Assembly: GCA_031308135.1 (NCBI GenBank)
Contig: JAHLJT010009419.1
Coordinates: forward strand, 184,732,329-184,796,328
Origin: Acheta domesticus
Lineage: Eukaryota; Arthropoda; Insecta; Orthoptera; Gryllidae
DNA: 64,000 nucleotides
Reading direction: 5' to 3'
Part shown: piece after piece, positions 34,775 through 46,358 of the stretch
How the letters are laid out: each line of letters begins with the position of its first letter
Numbering within the stretch: position 1 is the first letter of the stretch
Translations under genes and position numbers: made by a program
Notes under the pieces: model-generated
The model's input: only the letters and a program-made list of their open reading frames with translations
Told to the model about the DNA's origin: nothing
Databases searched by the model: none

Positions 34775-34832
34775 GCTTTAAAACATCGATGTTTAATAAA
34801 TTATCGTCCAAAGATTATCGATGTTTTAAAGC
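34775..34832. repeat. Perfect 16-bp inverted repeat around ATCGATGTT
   Basis: GCTTTAAAACATCGAT at 34775-34790 is exactly mirrored at 34817-34832, with a 26-bp loop. Related ATCGA-containing motifs lie just upstream (34735-34765). Confidence 0.8.
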
Positions 34833-35729
34833 TTCTTTAGTAATGTATAATATTAAATTCTTGCGAAACAAAATTGAATTTGATAATGTCCATGTTCATT
34901 AATTTATAATTAATATTAACTGAAAAGGAAGTTCACAAAATATCAAAACAGTGGTCAAAATTAAGTCTACGCTCCCAAGGTCATCTCTAATCATTCCTCA
35001 TTTCATCGTAGAAGGGTACAGGAAGAAAGAGGGAGACCTTACAACTACTGCGCATGCATTGACTGTCCCTCCTTGTGTAAAATACACAGAAGGCGTAGGA
35101 AATGCGAGGGCATCGAGTAGTCTGCTCAGTGAAGGTAGTAAAAACAGCCTTCGTTTGGTTCGAACACAACACTTAACACAAAACTTAACAGCAGTTATTT
35201 TCACGTAACTTTTACAAAATTGTGATTATGGGAATTTTTCTTTTACAAAGACATATTGAGCAAAAAAATCAATGTTTTGAAAACATGGACATCGATGGCG
35301 CATCTCTGCTCCAAACCTCCTGTAACAATCCCATGGTGTTCAGTCGCCGACACGGGCGTTCGAGCTACCAGCGGCAGGACACATTCTCAGCCGAAATGGG
35401 CTGACGAGCTACTTCGGAGTGAACGATGGAGGTTAGAGTTAAAAAAGGCAGTGTAACAGGTATAACTGAGGGTAGGGAGCGTCGGGTGATAACAGTGAAG
35501 TTGAAGCAGATGTTAAAATTTGCGATGCCAATGCCAGATTCAAGTTGTTAGGTTTAAATAACTCATTCATTTCGTTTCAGATATAAAGAATTTGATGTTC
35601 TGTCTTATCTAAAACCTTGTTCAAGTATTGCCCAACATGAAGCAATGTAGAAAATAATGTAATATTACTGTTTTCAGCTATCTGTTACACCGATTACAGT
35701 AATTAGCGCGGAATTCTGTTTTCCAAACG
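34833..35729. other. Nothing recognised
   Basis: Mixed sequence; no gene or repeat supported. Confidence 0.4.
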
Positions 35730-36040
35730 AGCTGAGAAAGTTAAAACCGGGTCCGCCGGCGAGTCGCGGGCGACCCGATGCTTTGCTGACCCGATCTCCA
35801 CAATAACTATTGTGCGCGGCAGAAATCCTTCAAGCTGCAATGCCTCGAACCCGTGGGCAGCCCACTTTCTTGGGAACGCCCATGTTGCGTGGCCGGCTGG
35901 GAGCCTCGCGTAATGAGCGTTTTGAAACGCCGCCGCCTTCGCGCGCCCGCCGCGGCGGCGGGGAGACAAGGAGCGTCGGTGGGTGGGGGCGGGGGCGCGG
36001 GGAAGCCGTGGGAGAGCCCTGGGTGCGCGCTCCCGGGCCT

Positions 36041-36108
<68 letters not shown>

Positions 36109-36430
36109 TCTGCCACCGCGTGCGCGGAGCTGATTCGTGACATGAATGGGACTTGCTGTGCACCCGCTCGCACGTGTTGGCGCACGCCCGTCTGTCTGCC
36201 CCCTTGCCTGCCTGCCTGCCAGCCAGCGCGGGCGGAGGGAGGGAGACGGGCGAGGAGAGGTGCAGCGGGGTCGGGGTGGCGGGACAGACGGATTGAGAAG
36301 AGCAGTGATGTGGGGCGTGGCGCGACGGCGGGGGCGGGGCGGGCCGCTGCGGCCCACAGCGTGTCGCAGCCAGTGGGCTGGTTGGCGGACTGGTGGTCGG
36401 CCGGTCGCTGTGCCGATGTCGCACAGTGGA
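35730..36430. promoter_or_regulatory. CpG island 7
   Basis: A 700-bp island containing the longest CCG repeat of the window (36043-36108). Long frames on both strands are poly-Ala/Gly/Arg/Pro artefacts of the repeat. It lies 1.4 kb upstream of the gene-bearing island at 37190-38060 and could be an alternative promoter. Confidence 0.45.
36043..36108. repeat. (CCG)22 trinucleotide repeat
   Basis: Uninterrupted CCG units within a CpG island. Confidence 0.97.
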
Positions 36431-37185
36431 TGAAATAGTGCGTAGACAATCGAAATTAGCAACGTTTAGCTATTCGAGAGTGAATATTATCACGAAACAT
36501 TTCCGTCGAAACGAAGTTCTCTGCACACTCACTGGCATTTCTTGGAACATATTCAAGTATGCGTGGAATTTGTTACCTGCGTATTTTCTTGCTCCTCTCC
36601 TCTTTCCAGTTTATCGTAGAAAGGACATTGTATCTGAAGAAAGTGAGATCTGTTTTCACTGAAAGAATGTCTGCGTCGAGGTCAGGAGTGGTCAAGGATC
36701 CAGACAGTATAATGAGACTACAGAATTCCTAATATGGAGTTGGGCCTGATGCCCAAGTGTGGTCGGTTACTGCACATTCTGATGAAATTTGATATCCTTT
36801 TGTGAAACAAATCCCTGATTGATAATGTTTATGATACGTCCATTCTTTTAGTGCCAGTATTGAATGATTAATGAAGTGAAGGCTCTAATTGTCGGTATAG
36901 AAAAGAGGTGGCGTGAAAGAATGTAAAAGTTCTTAAGAACCATTTAAGAGACAGCAAAGGTAAAACAGAATATTGCATAGTGGCGAGATGCTGCATCATT
37001 TGTTTCCGACTGATTAGGTGAAGGCGTTCCTGATTCCTTGAAAGATTTCAAACATTACTTCTAAAAGCTTCTTTTTTTTTTTTGTCGGAGTAGCTTAATG
37101 CAACACAGAAGGAATATCTGACTTCTTAAAACTGCTGAGAAAGATAATGGTTTTAAAAGTTTAGGTAAAGGAATAATAGAAACGT
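36431..37185. other. Nothing recognised
   Basis: AT-rich spacer between two CpG islands. Confidence 0.4.
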
Positions 37186-37189
37186 TCAA

Positions 37190-38060
37190 ACCAACCTCCT
37201 GCAGCTTTTCCGCACGATCGGCAAGGCGCAGCTCGAAAGGAATCCCTTGCGGTCGTGCGTGGCCGCTCGGCATTGCGATCACTCGATGATGTGTCCGGGC
37301 GAAGGCTCCGTTTGAGCCACTGCGCGCCGCCATGTGCGTTCGCTGCGCATGTGCGGCGTCGCGGCGCGGCGCTGCTCGGCTTGGCGGGTGACGCGGGGCG
37401 GCGCGGCGCGGGGGCCTCGGTGGCTGGGCGGGCTAGGACGGCGGGGGCCGAGGGGGCGGGGCGGGGCGGGGCGCCGGCGCGAGGCCCGCGGCAGCGCAGC
37501 CAGTGAGCAGCCGGCGGCGGCGACGGCGACGGCGACGGCGGCGGCGACGATCGGAGGCGGTGTCGGGCTGCGCGAGGCCCCCGGGGCGTCCGAGCCGGCC
37601 GGGCCGGGCCGCGCCGCGCCGCGCTCCGCGCCGCTCCGCGCCGCCCCGCGCAGCGCGCAACGGCGCGTCGGGCCGGGCCGGGCCTTCGATCCGGGTGCGG
37701 GATTGCGGCGCGGGCTGCGGCGCTGGCGCTGGCGGTGGCGGCGGCGGCGGCGGCGGCGGTGGTGGAGAGACGATGTGAGGAGGAGTCGTCGCGACGGTGG
37801 CGTCGCGGATGAACGGGGCGACGGCGGCGCCGGCGGTCGCCGGCCCGTCGTCGGATATGCCGGCGGCGGCGGCGGCGCTGGACGATGACGACGCCGAGGC
37901 GGCGGCGCGCAAGCAAAGTGTCGTGGACTTGGAGGAGCTGTACGTGTGGCTGCAGCAGTTCGAAGACCCCACCATCGGTAAGGGGCGCGCCGCGTTCCTA
38001 TGCCGGCGACCGGCGGCGCTGGCCTTGATCCGGTTTGCGACATCGAGATAACGCAGCTCT
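37190..38060 (+). promoter_or_regulatory. CpG island 8: promoter and 5' exon of a probable gene
   Basis: The longest and densest island. GC boxes (GGGGCGGGGCGGGGCG, about 37455) lie upstream of GGC repeats (37735-37760). A coding exon (37809-37977) is at its 3' edge. An ATG-TGA start-stop element at 37773-37778 precedes the main ATG. Plus-strand orientation is inferred from the donor site. Confidence 0.55.
37809..37977 (+). CDS. Probable first coding exon of an unidentified gene
   Basis: From the ATG at 37809 the frame reads 56 codons: an Ala-rich start, an acidic LDDDDAEAA stretch, then VVDLEELYVWLQQFEDPTI. It breaks after the first base of codon 57 at G|GTAAGG (donor at 37978, phase 1). 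Beyond the donor the frame runs into low-complexity intron-like sequence. The switch from low-complexity N-terminus to an amphipathic, non-repetitive segment exactly before a strong donor supports a real exon. The LEELYVWL pattern faintly recalls the start of helical CH-type domains, but I cannot assign a family. An ATG one codon long (ATGTGA, 37773) precedes it. A second in-frame ATG at residue 17 is an alternative start. Later exons were not found in the window; a recursive-splice site lies 6.7 kb downstream. Confidence 0.55.
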
Positions 38061-41000
38061 GAATCTAGCTGCGTGTGTGGATTCTTTTGGAATGCACCCC
38101 ACTGCTGTTTAACACTCACATTTAGATGGAGTACTATGCGGAATTCTTTATGTAAAGGAAGTCCTGTAGATCGAATGTATTGTAAACGAATGGACGTGTA
38201 TGATAATTCACGTTTCAAATAACCTATCTGTGCGAGTATTTGGTTCCTGTGTTTACCATTTTCATTGTTCCTTTGTTTCATCGCGGTTTGTTGTAGCGCT
38301 AGACGGGAATAAAGGGTGGTTATGTGTCAGTAACTTGTGTAATTTATTTTTCCAACAATGTTTTGGTTAATATTTATTTTCTTTTGTATATATTCTTCGA
38401 TTGATTGTTTACTTTGATGCTTCACTGCGTTGGACACTAGAATTGTCCATTTACTTTATCAATGAATGTCCTGCTACAGGGTTGCCTTTGTGATATTCTT
38501 TGGATTTGTGTTCGTGTTAATCAGTTTATGATTTTGTTTAGAGATTTGTTTACTCGTTCATTTTCGGAAAACTTATACTTCGGAAAACATTTACTTATCT
38601 GATCTGATAGAGTATCAACATGGATGACAAAACTCATTAATTTCGTATAGTTCTGCCTGTGAAGTATTCGATATAAATAGTGTACTTTTCTCATCTTCTA
38701 ACAATTTAAAAATCGAATTCCTATTAAATTATTTTGAGCATACTTGTTTGCATGTTGCATTGACTTAAGAATATTATTTTTTACTTCAGGTTTAATATAT
38801 TCCTGTATAATTTGTATTTAAATGTTTTAGATGGACAGAATGTTGTGTTTCGTGCAATTAATTCTCGGATTGGCATTAGTATGCGTTTGTCAGAAGTGAG
38901 AACGTCAAAGTTACAGCTTTGTAGCGTGCAGGATTGAATAGGTGTCACTTTCACAGTATTCTATTCAGTCTTTCTGCAGAAATGTTATTGAAATACGCTT
39001 GAAATAGTAACCACCATTTATTCGTTTTGATGTAGCTGTATCTTCAGCGAGTCTATTGACAAACATTCAATGCTCTGTTTCACTGAGAGTAGCGCCACAA
39101 TAGTGAGATTAAATGTATTGATAATACATTAAAAGTACTGCAGTCAACCGTGATCGTAAGATTAGGAAAAATCTGAATGTCTGAATGAATATCATGTGAA
39201 ATTAACTGTACAAGGATACTTTTATCTCTAGAATCTTCGAAAGATGTGGACGTTTTGTGAGGTATCATTATGTTCGATTACCAAACATGAAAATCGGACT
39301 TGGAGTCAATAAAATTTTACCATGTGGCTAGATACATTGCACTTACTACCTTCGATTTCTTGTTCTGTAGCATTTTGTTATCCGATACGATCCGATGTGC
39401 AGTAATATTGCAAAAACCATTTGAATTTCAATCTTTTAAGTTAGGTAGTGATTTTTGTTAGCTGAAGGATGATTTGGTTCATATTGAGTCCTTGGGATGA
39501 GAGCTTTCATCATGTGAAAGAATCCAATGTGGAAGAGGATGGTGTTCCTCTACATCCATAACATGTCGTTATTGCCTAAATAACTCTTAAGTCTTTGTGG
39601 AATATCTCATCTTTAACAATTAATATAGTTTTCTTAATTAAACGAAAAAACTGAAAATGTTCTTAAATTTTCGTTATCTTCTTACGCTTTATCTTTCATT
39701 TGCTTGTAATGTGTCAGGCGTACAAAACTTCAGAGTTTCTGGTATTGGTTTCACCCCAAATCTCGGATTTGTTGTTTTTGAAAAAGTTATTTTCTCTCCT
39801 GGTATTATCTGAGATGTACTTGTTAATGTCCGTTTTTTGTCACTGGTAACATGAATGATTGGTCAGGTAGAGGTCTGCCATTGGCCCAGGAGACTTTGCG
39901 TGATAAATACATTCGTTCCAGGGTTCTGATTCATACTAACAACTTGAAAGTTTCACTTTCTATGGATACAGCTCTAATTGCACAGTAATTGACGGCAAAG
40001 AATATTTAGGACCGAAAAAGAAAATTGAAACGCGTGGAGGCAGAACTCTTTCGCGTACCTTTTCTTCCATGATTCCATGAGGAATGAACAGCAGTTGCAG
40101 AAACGGCAATGACAATCTTTAGAATGGAATTTCTCACATCTAACAAAGGTCTAAGGCGGCCTGCAGAATCTCTGCTAAAGACGGCTCAAATTTTTAACTG
40201 TCGTGATAATTTGTATTTCGATTGCATTCTACTTTAACTTGCATGTGCCGTTGTTTCTACATCCAAGCAGTGTTTTTGCCTACCTGTATTGTACTAATTT
40301 ATTTTAAACCGAGAGTTGGCACGTATTGGTCAAATTGATTCGAATGGCCTGATGTGAGTGCTATTCTCCAAAAACCGATCTACAGAAAAAATACATTTCT
40401 AATTTTTAATTAGATTTGTTGCTGAAAGCGCAAATTCTCTGAATATTATGTGAAAGCTTCTTGCAGAATCATGCTGATGTCCAGGCTGATGTCCAGTTAA
40501 AATTATGTCTGGTCATTTGTAGGTGCCTTTAGGTATTTTTGTTGAATACCACCAATTAAATACCAAATAAGAAAGCATGTTAATTCAGAACTATGTTTGA
40601 GACACGTCTTATCCATGCAACCTTAGAGTAGTTTTGGTTTGCTATTCATTCAGTATGTTGTTTTTGCATCAACTGACATTGTGTAGTGCTTTTCTGGGCT
40701 AGCAAACCGTGCTTTGAAGGCAATACCGTTTATGTCTTTCCAAGTTGTCTCCAAAACATTTTTCTCATAAAACATAAACGTATGATTCGCATTTTATGTG
40801 CAAATGGGCTACAAACAAATATGTGCAATACGATACACGCTAGGGTTTGTCTTACTGATAATATGAGCATTTCTTAATGTGCACTCATGAAAAAAGGAAT
40901 TTCAAAATATTTAAAAGTACCCAAGTACTCTCTTGAAATAATACACTTAGAGAAATATTGTCTCTGTAAAGAAATGTAGGCGAAGAGCTGCACGCACTAT

Positions 41001-42335
41001 ACATTTGTAATACTTTTTTACATCCATGAACTACGATAATCCATTCCCTTTTTACTGTGGAGAGCAACTACTATTCTACAAATACCCAACAATAAAAGCA
41101 TGTTTTCTGTTATTGTGTAGCTGTTCATTCAAATTTCAATTGAGTATATACAAATTTCGGAGTATTTCATATTATTGTCTATATGACTTAAAAAAATCTG
41201 CAAAAATTATGAAAAGTCTGCTGAACAAGATTACTCTGTCAACAAGATTACTCTCGATGAGATTACGTGTCTAATACATCTCACCATAAATTTAGTTAAT
41301 ATTGACAATTAAAAATATTGATTTCTCAACTTATCTTTCATTTTAAGCAAGTTACTGTTATTAGAAAACAGTTATTTCAATGTGAAATATAGAGAATTTA
41401 CAGCTTTTGGTTGAATAAAATGTTTTTTTCCTGGGTAGGAACTTTATTTCAATATAAATTCCTTGTCAATGTTATTAGAACATTTAACAAGACGATACGA
41501 TCAGATTAAAATGTATTACTTCAAGAATGAATCTCCATTAAAATTTTGTACGTCATCGTCCAACTAGTAAAAATGTTGCGCTTAGGAAATTATGTATTGT
41601 ATTTGTACTTAAAAGTAAATATTGCGAACTACAAACTGCAATTACAATTCCTCCTCCAATGTTATCTTGAAATTAGCATTTTACTCGTAGATGTTGCTTG
41701 TATGAGACAATTATTGTTGATAGTCGAAAATATTCCTTAGTGACAAACGATTGTCAGTAAGGCATTTTGAAGACCTTCGGAGACTTTTCAGGTTTTGAAT
41801 CTTAGAGTGCATTGAAAATCACAAAGCTTTCGTCACCAAGCTAATGCTTCCGAATTGGTCTTGGAGATGTTAACGTGAATTTTGTAGGATACTCTCGAGC
41901 TTCTAACGTCTTCAGATGATTCTCCGCAATTTATGTGAAATTTCATTGTGATTGCTAGCCAGAAATATTGGGAGACTTAAGAGCTATGTGGCTAATACCA
42001 TGGCTTTCGTTCCAGTAAATAAACGTAGAAAGATTTCATAGGTGTTTAAATTTTAATTGAAATTGAAATCACTCGAACATTTTAAAATGAAGGATGTTCT
42101 TTTTGGGAAGTACTTGCAGAAACGCCTCTTCACTTCCTAAAAAAATCATCTTACTAGTTCGAGATTTATGAAGGTATTATTGTAATTATGGTAATGAAAG
42201 AGACATATAGATTTCAGAACTGCGCTCAAGAAAACAAAAGTTAAAAGAGAAAACTAATAGTTTCAGAACTGAAATCGCCAATGTGTGCCCATCATTTCCT
42301 TCGACTTGCTTTGTCGTGAAAATTCCTCGTCTGTT
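38061..42335 (+). other. Probable long first intron, nothing recognised
   Basis: About 4.3 kb of AT-rich, repeat-poor sequence downstream of the 37977 donor. Acceptor-like sites at 38792 and 38948 do not lead to open exons in phase 1. The intron assignment depends on the exon call. Confidence 0.35.
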
Positions 42336-42339
42336 GTGC

Positions 42340-42810
42340 CCTTCTTCCCCGCACTCCACCGCACCGACCGCGAGCTTCCCCTACCGTCCTCCGGCGCTCC
42401 TTCCCGCGTCTGTTTGTTTGGTTTCGACGCGAGCGCGGAGTTCTCACGCGCTTCCCATTTTGCACCGGCGCGGAGCAGCCCGTGGAAAGACGGGGCTCTT
42501 TCTCGGCTTAGGCCGCGGACGGCCGGGAGCGGTTAAAAATAAGGCGGCCGCCGCCCCCAGGCGCGGAAGCTCTCGCTCGCGCGCGCGCGCGCGTTCGTTC
42601 GCTCGCTCGTTCGCTGGCTCGTCCGTCCGCCACGGCGCGGCGCGGCGCGTGGGCCGTCGCTCCCCGCCCCGCCCCGCCCCGCCCCCTCCCCGCGCTCCGC
42701 GCCCCGCGCCCAGCTGCCGGACGCCTCCGCGTGACAGCTAGCGGCCTTGTGCGCGCGACGCTCTCGGGGGCCGGGCCGGCTCTTAACGCTCCGGATGGGA
42801 AGAGTTGATC
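42340..42810. promoter_or_regulatory. CpG island 9
   Basis: GC-rich island with tandem CCCCGCC boxes (42661-42690), (CGCG)n and (GCTCGTTC)-type runs (42580-42615) and a TTAAAAATAAGG TATA-like string at 42533. Lies within the putative intron; a possible internal or antisense promoter. Confidence 0.45.
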
Positions 42811-43440
42811 GAAGCCGAACGAATCGATTATAATCGAGAGATAGATTAGATGAGATACCTGTTAATACTGCGAGTAGGTGTTTCAGGACCTGGCGACAGG
42901 CGTCTGACAATTACGCTCGTGCAAATTACATTTGCATAAATTACGTGTTAAATTATTCCCGCATTAATGTTTTGCCTTTCGTTGTTAATCGACTTATTTT
43001 TACAAAACTGTTGTTTCTAGGAAAAATGAATGGTAACGTTTTGATGCATATATGCACTTGAATTGATATCTAGACTGGAAGAATGAGCAATACGATCCGC
43101 TAAATTTGAATCAATTGTCATAATAAAGTACTACCGTGTACAGAAGCCGTCGAGTTAAAGCAGTGTTGGTTGTTCTGTTCTTGCGACCTGGGCTGTGCGC
43201 GGGAATCGCCGCGTGCACGGACTCGGCGGCGCGCTGGGCCAACCGCACGAGAAATAGAACACATGGCGTTTCTTTGTCGCGGCAGGGAAACGCCCTGCCA
43301 CGCGCTCACATGCATAAGACGATGTGTAAAGTGTTCCCTGGATGCGGCAAATTTACCACTGCGATTGAGAATTGGGAGAACCAGCCTTCACGCGCACCTG
43401 CGTCGTTTCCTCAGATTGAGAAACTGCCTCGTGGAAAGTT
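42811..43440. other. Nothing recognised; small CpG-rich patch
   Basis: Mostly unremarkable. A short CpG-rich segment at about 43190-43250 may be a minor island. Confidence 0.35.
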
Positions 43441-43444
43441 TATA

Positions 43445-44000
43445 ACTAGGGGGTGGATTTTTATGCCCTAAAAAATCATGAGATATGCTCTTAAAAATTT
43501 GCATTTTTGACCTAAACATTCTGAAATATGCACTTAAAATTAACAATATTTCAATTCTTCTGCAAACCTGTCTTGATAAAATTCTTGGCATGAAAAGAAA
43601 ATTTCCTTGAAATGAAAAGATGTATTTTTTTGCGCAAACTTAATATAATCTACACTACTTCGCGAGAAAAATAATCGAAGTAAATATCCACCTTAGTGGA
43701 GTACATCGTATGTCTTGTTGAATTTCTTCTGACTGGTTCAAAAAATATGTTCTCAAGAAATATCTCACCTCTGCACAAGTAGTTTATCATCTACAGAAAA
43801 CAAAAACGCAAACTGTGACTGGCTCTTTCGAATCTATGAACGCTCACGAATACATAAGATTCTTTGAAAAGATGAAACGTTTTATAGATTAGTCTCTTTT
43901 TTAACGAAATATGCAAAATATGCGTCTATAATTACACGAATATGCACCAACAGGAAAAATCAGCCAAATATGCAAAAATATGCACTAACATATTAATCTA
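43445..44000. repeat. ATATGCA-rich putative transposon remnant
   Basis: Repeated AATATGCA(C/A) motifs cluster at both ends (about 43476-43540 and 43910-43990), around a non-coding middle. Such terminal clusters resemble transposase-binding subterminal repeats of hAT-like MITEs. Clear terminal inverted repeats and a target duplication were not found. Confidence 0.35.
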
Positions 44001-44684
44001 TACAGCACCATATTCTACCGAAACGTCGAGAAATTTCACTTAGCTATGTCCTGAACAACCGGACAAAAATACGCAGAATCATAGAAATCCGCTCCGTATT
44101 TATAACAAAGGTCATGTCGATGTTACTCCTCAGGTTTTGGGATTAGGAGTGGAGGAATTGTTGGACCGTTTTTCTTTCACGACACAGTTGTAGGACCTCG
44201 GTATCTGGAGTTGTTGGAAGAAGCTGTTATTCCGGAATAAAAGGAGCTTGCTCATTTTGCTTACATGCAAATCATTTTGCAACAAGATGGATGGATTGAC
44301 TGAGAATCGTTTTTATGGCCTGCACACTCGTGTAATGTACTTTTCCTTCTTCTTGCTTCTTATGTTGATTTCCTTCTTGGCTGTGACTACGTTGGTTTAA
44401 GATAGTCTGGCATCCGAAGAGTTGTACATATTGGAATGTCTTTCCTCGTGTTGAGCCATTTGCCACATCTCAGGTTTTTATTATTTTAGCAAGTCATTTT
44501 GAAACGGAATTTCTCATATTTTATCAGCATTTACTTGTTCAGTTGTTTGCAGCATTTACAGTTTACAAAATATGTGTCGAAAGTTTCTTCCGTAAAAAAC
44601 AAGATGCATGATAGGGAACCTTTTCTCCCCTTGATAAATGTTGTATTGTCATGTGATTCACTTTTCGATTTTTTCGTGTATCTC
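44001..44684. other. Intron-like stretch, nothing recognised
   Basis: AT-rich sequence leading into the polypyrimidine tract of the recursive-splice site. Confidence 0.35.
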
Positions 44685-44716
44685 ATAAATTTATTGTTTT
44701 TTTTTGCAGGTAAGTA
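44685..44716 (+). promoter_or_regulatory. Candidate recursive-splice (ratchet) site
   Basis: A polypyrimidine tract and acceptor (TTATTGTTTTTTTTTGCAG, ending 44709) are joined directly to a consensus donor GTAAGTAC (from 44710). This matches the known Drosophila ratchet-point consensus, YYYYYNCAG|GTAAGT. It lies on the plus strand 6.7 kb downstream of the 37977 donor, as expected for stepwise removal of a long first intron. Read as an exon it hits a stop within 11 codons in the only long-open phase, so a zero-length site is more likely. Confidence 0.5.
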
Positions 44717-45295
44717 CATAAAGACGTCTGGACTACCGTAATGTTTGGCCAGAAGACAGCTTCCCGAGAGACACCGTTTGGATAAGTGATTACTTTAACA
44801 ATTTTCTCTCCACGCTATTGTGTTGCTGAGCGTGCCATGGTGCAGCTGTTTGCACAACTCTTATCTGTGCAAACGCGTTTGCGTAAACCAGTTATACGTG
44901 GAATGATATACTCATGCCGGAAACTTAGCGGAAACTCATCGTTAGAATTTCTCGCCCCTAATGTCAATCGTTGAAAAGCTAGCTCATTGCCAAGGCACCA
45001 TGGTCCCACCGTCTATCTCATTCATGTCAGATGACGATGTTTTGTCATTAAATGTAAGTTAAGAAGATGGAGTGCGTTATTCGTGTGATTACATTCTCAC
45101 GAAAAATAACAGACGTCCAGAGTATAATAAGTTATAAAGAAAGTGGTTATCTACATTTTTAATAAAGCGCCGTAAGTTGTTGTCGGATTAAAAGCCTTGC
45201 CTGATCATGTGTGCCAAATTAGATAGCAGTACCGGTGTTATTGATTATACTTGCGCGCCTTAGCCCAATTCTTTTGAAGTGACATTTTGGCAAGA
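44717..45295. other. Nothing recognised
   Basis: Intron-like sequence between the ratchet site and the mariner-like element. Confidence 0.35.
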
Positions 45296-45297
45296 TA

Positions 45298-46356
45298 GGG
45301 GAAGGTCGGGTGATATCGGACAGCCGGTGGTATCGGACAAAAGTAGTTTAGGACACTGGGCACTGGTGGTAGCACGTGTCACACTGTCAGTATGTTCCTA
45401 GAAACGAATTAGCTTTGCAAATGCCATATTGGATGAGTATATCAATCAGTTTGGTTATTGCGACACGTATTACGTTTTTTTTTTTTTAAATGTTGCCCAG
45501 TGTACGAAGATAACTTTGGATCATTGAAACTTCTTTTTGGATAAGTTTAAATATATTCTACTGTGTCTGGTATGTCTACTAAGGTGTATTTGTTACGTTA
45601 CAGCAGTACAAGGTCGTTTGTACAATTTATATCTGCGTTGTATTCTTCTTAAGGTTGAGGGTCTTTCAGGTGGTATCGGACAAAGTAGAATCGGATGGTA
45701 CCGGACAGTTCTAGGTCTTCTCTTCACTTTTCCGTATTTCTTGAGTGTAAGTTGTTAAGAGGTAATATTCGAATACTAATGTGGATTTTGTCCGTGTTTC
45801 AGGAGACTATGAGTAAAATTTGTGAGAAATGAGAGGAAGTAATATGAAGATAATCATTGTGAAGGACATTTCAAAAGAAACAACTTCAAAAAAGATCGTT
45901 GTGAAGTTATAAATTTAACATAAATGTTCAATATTTCTCACGAGACTCATGCCATGTTCGTTTTTGTTTTTTATTTTCAAGAACTGTTCTTTTCCCATGT
46001 AACCAATGCTCATCTTTTCTTTCTGTTGTGTAATTTAATATTTTCTCAATAGGAAGCGTATTTTTGGTGAATAGCTGTGATAAAAAACTCCATTAAAGTA
46101 TTTTTACCATTATTTCTTTAGTTGTCCGATACCACCCTCCACTTTTCAGACATCTCAACTATTGTTGACAAATTGTCAACTATTTTTACTACCCCCAAAT
46201 AAGCATATTATTTTACTTTCAAACCAAACAGCTTTGATAGAATATGTGAATAAGAGACTGAAGTTTCAAATTCTGTATTTCATGAATAATTTTCACTAAC
46301 CTTAATTAAGAAATCATATTTATAGCTAAGGTGGCCGATACCACCCGACCTTCCCC
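45298..46356. mobile_element. mariner/Tc1-type MITE (1.06 kb) with TA target duplication
   Basis: The left end GGGGAAGGTCGGGTGATATC is mirrored by the right end, whose reverse complement is GGGGAAGGTCGGGTGGTATC. The inverted repeats extend about 24 bp and are flanked by TA on both sides (45296-45297, 46357-46358). The terminal motif GGTGGTATCGGACAAA recurs inside at about 45331 and 45671 and inverted at about 46121, giving multiple candidate transposase-binding sites. No transposase ORF was found. The TA duplication places it with Tc1/mariner-like elements. Confidence 0.8.
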
Positions 46357-46358
46357 TA

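Noticed and set aside
35703..38281. ORFs of 180-280 codons on both strands in the CpG islands
   Set aside because: Alanine, glycine, arginine and proline runs arise from GGC/CCG repeats. Only the 37809-37977 segment ends at a strong donor with non-repetitive sequence.
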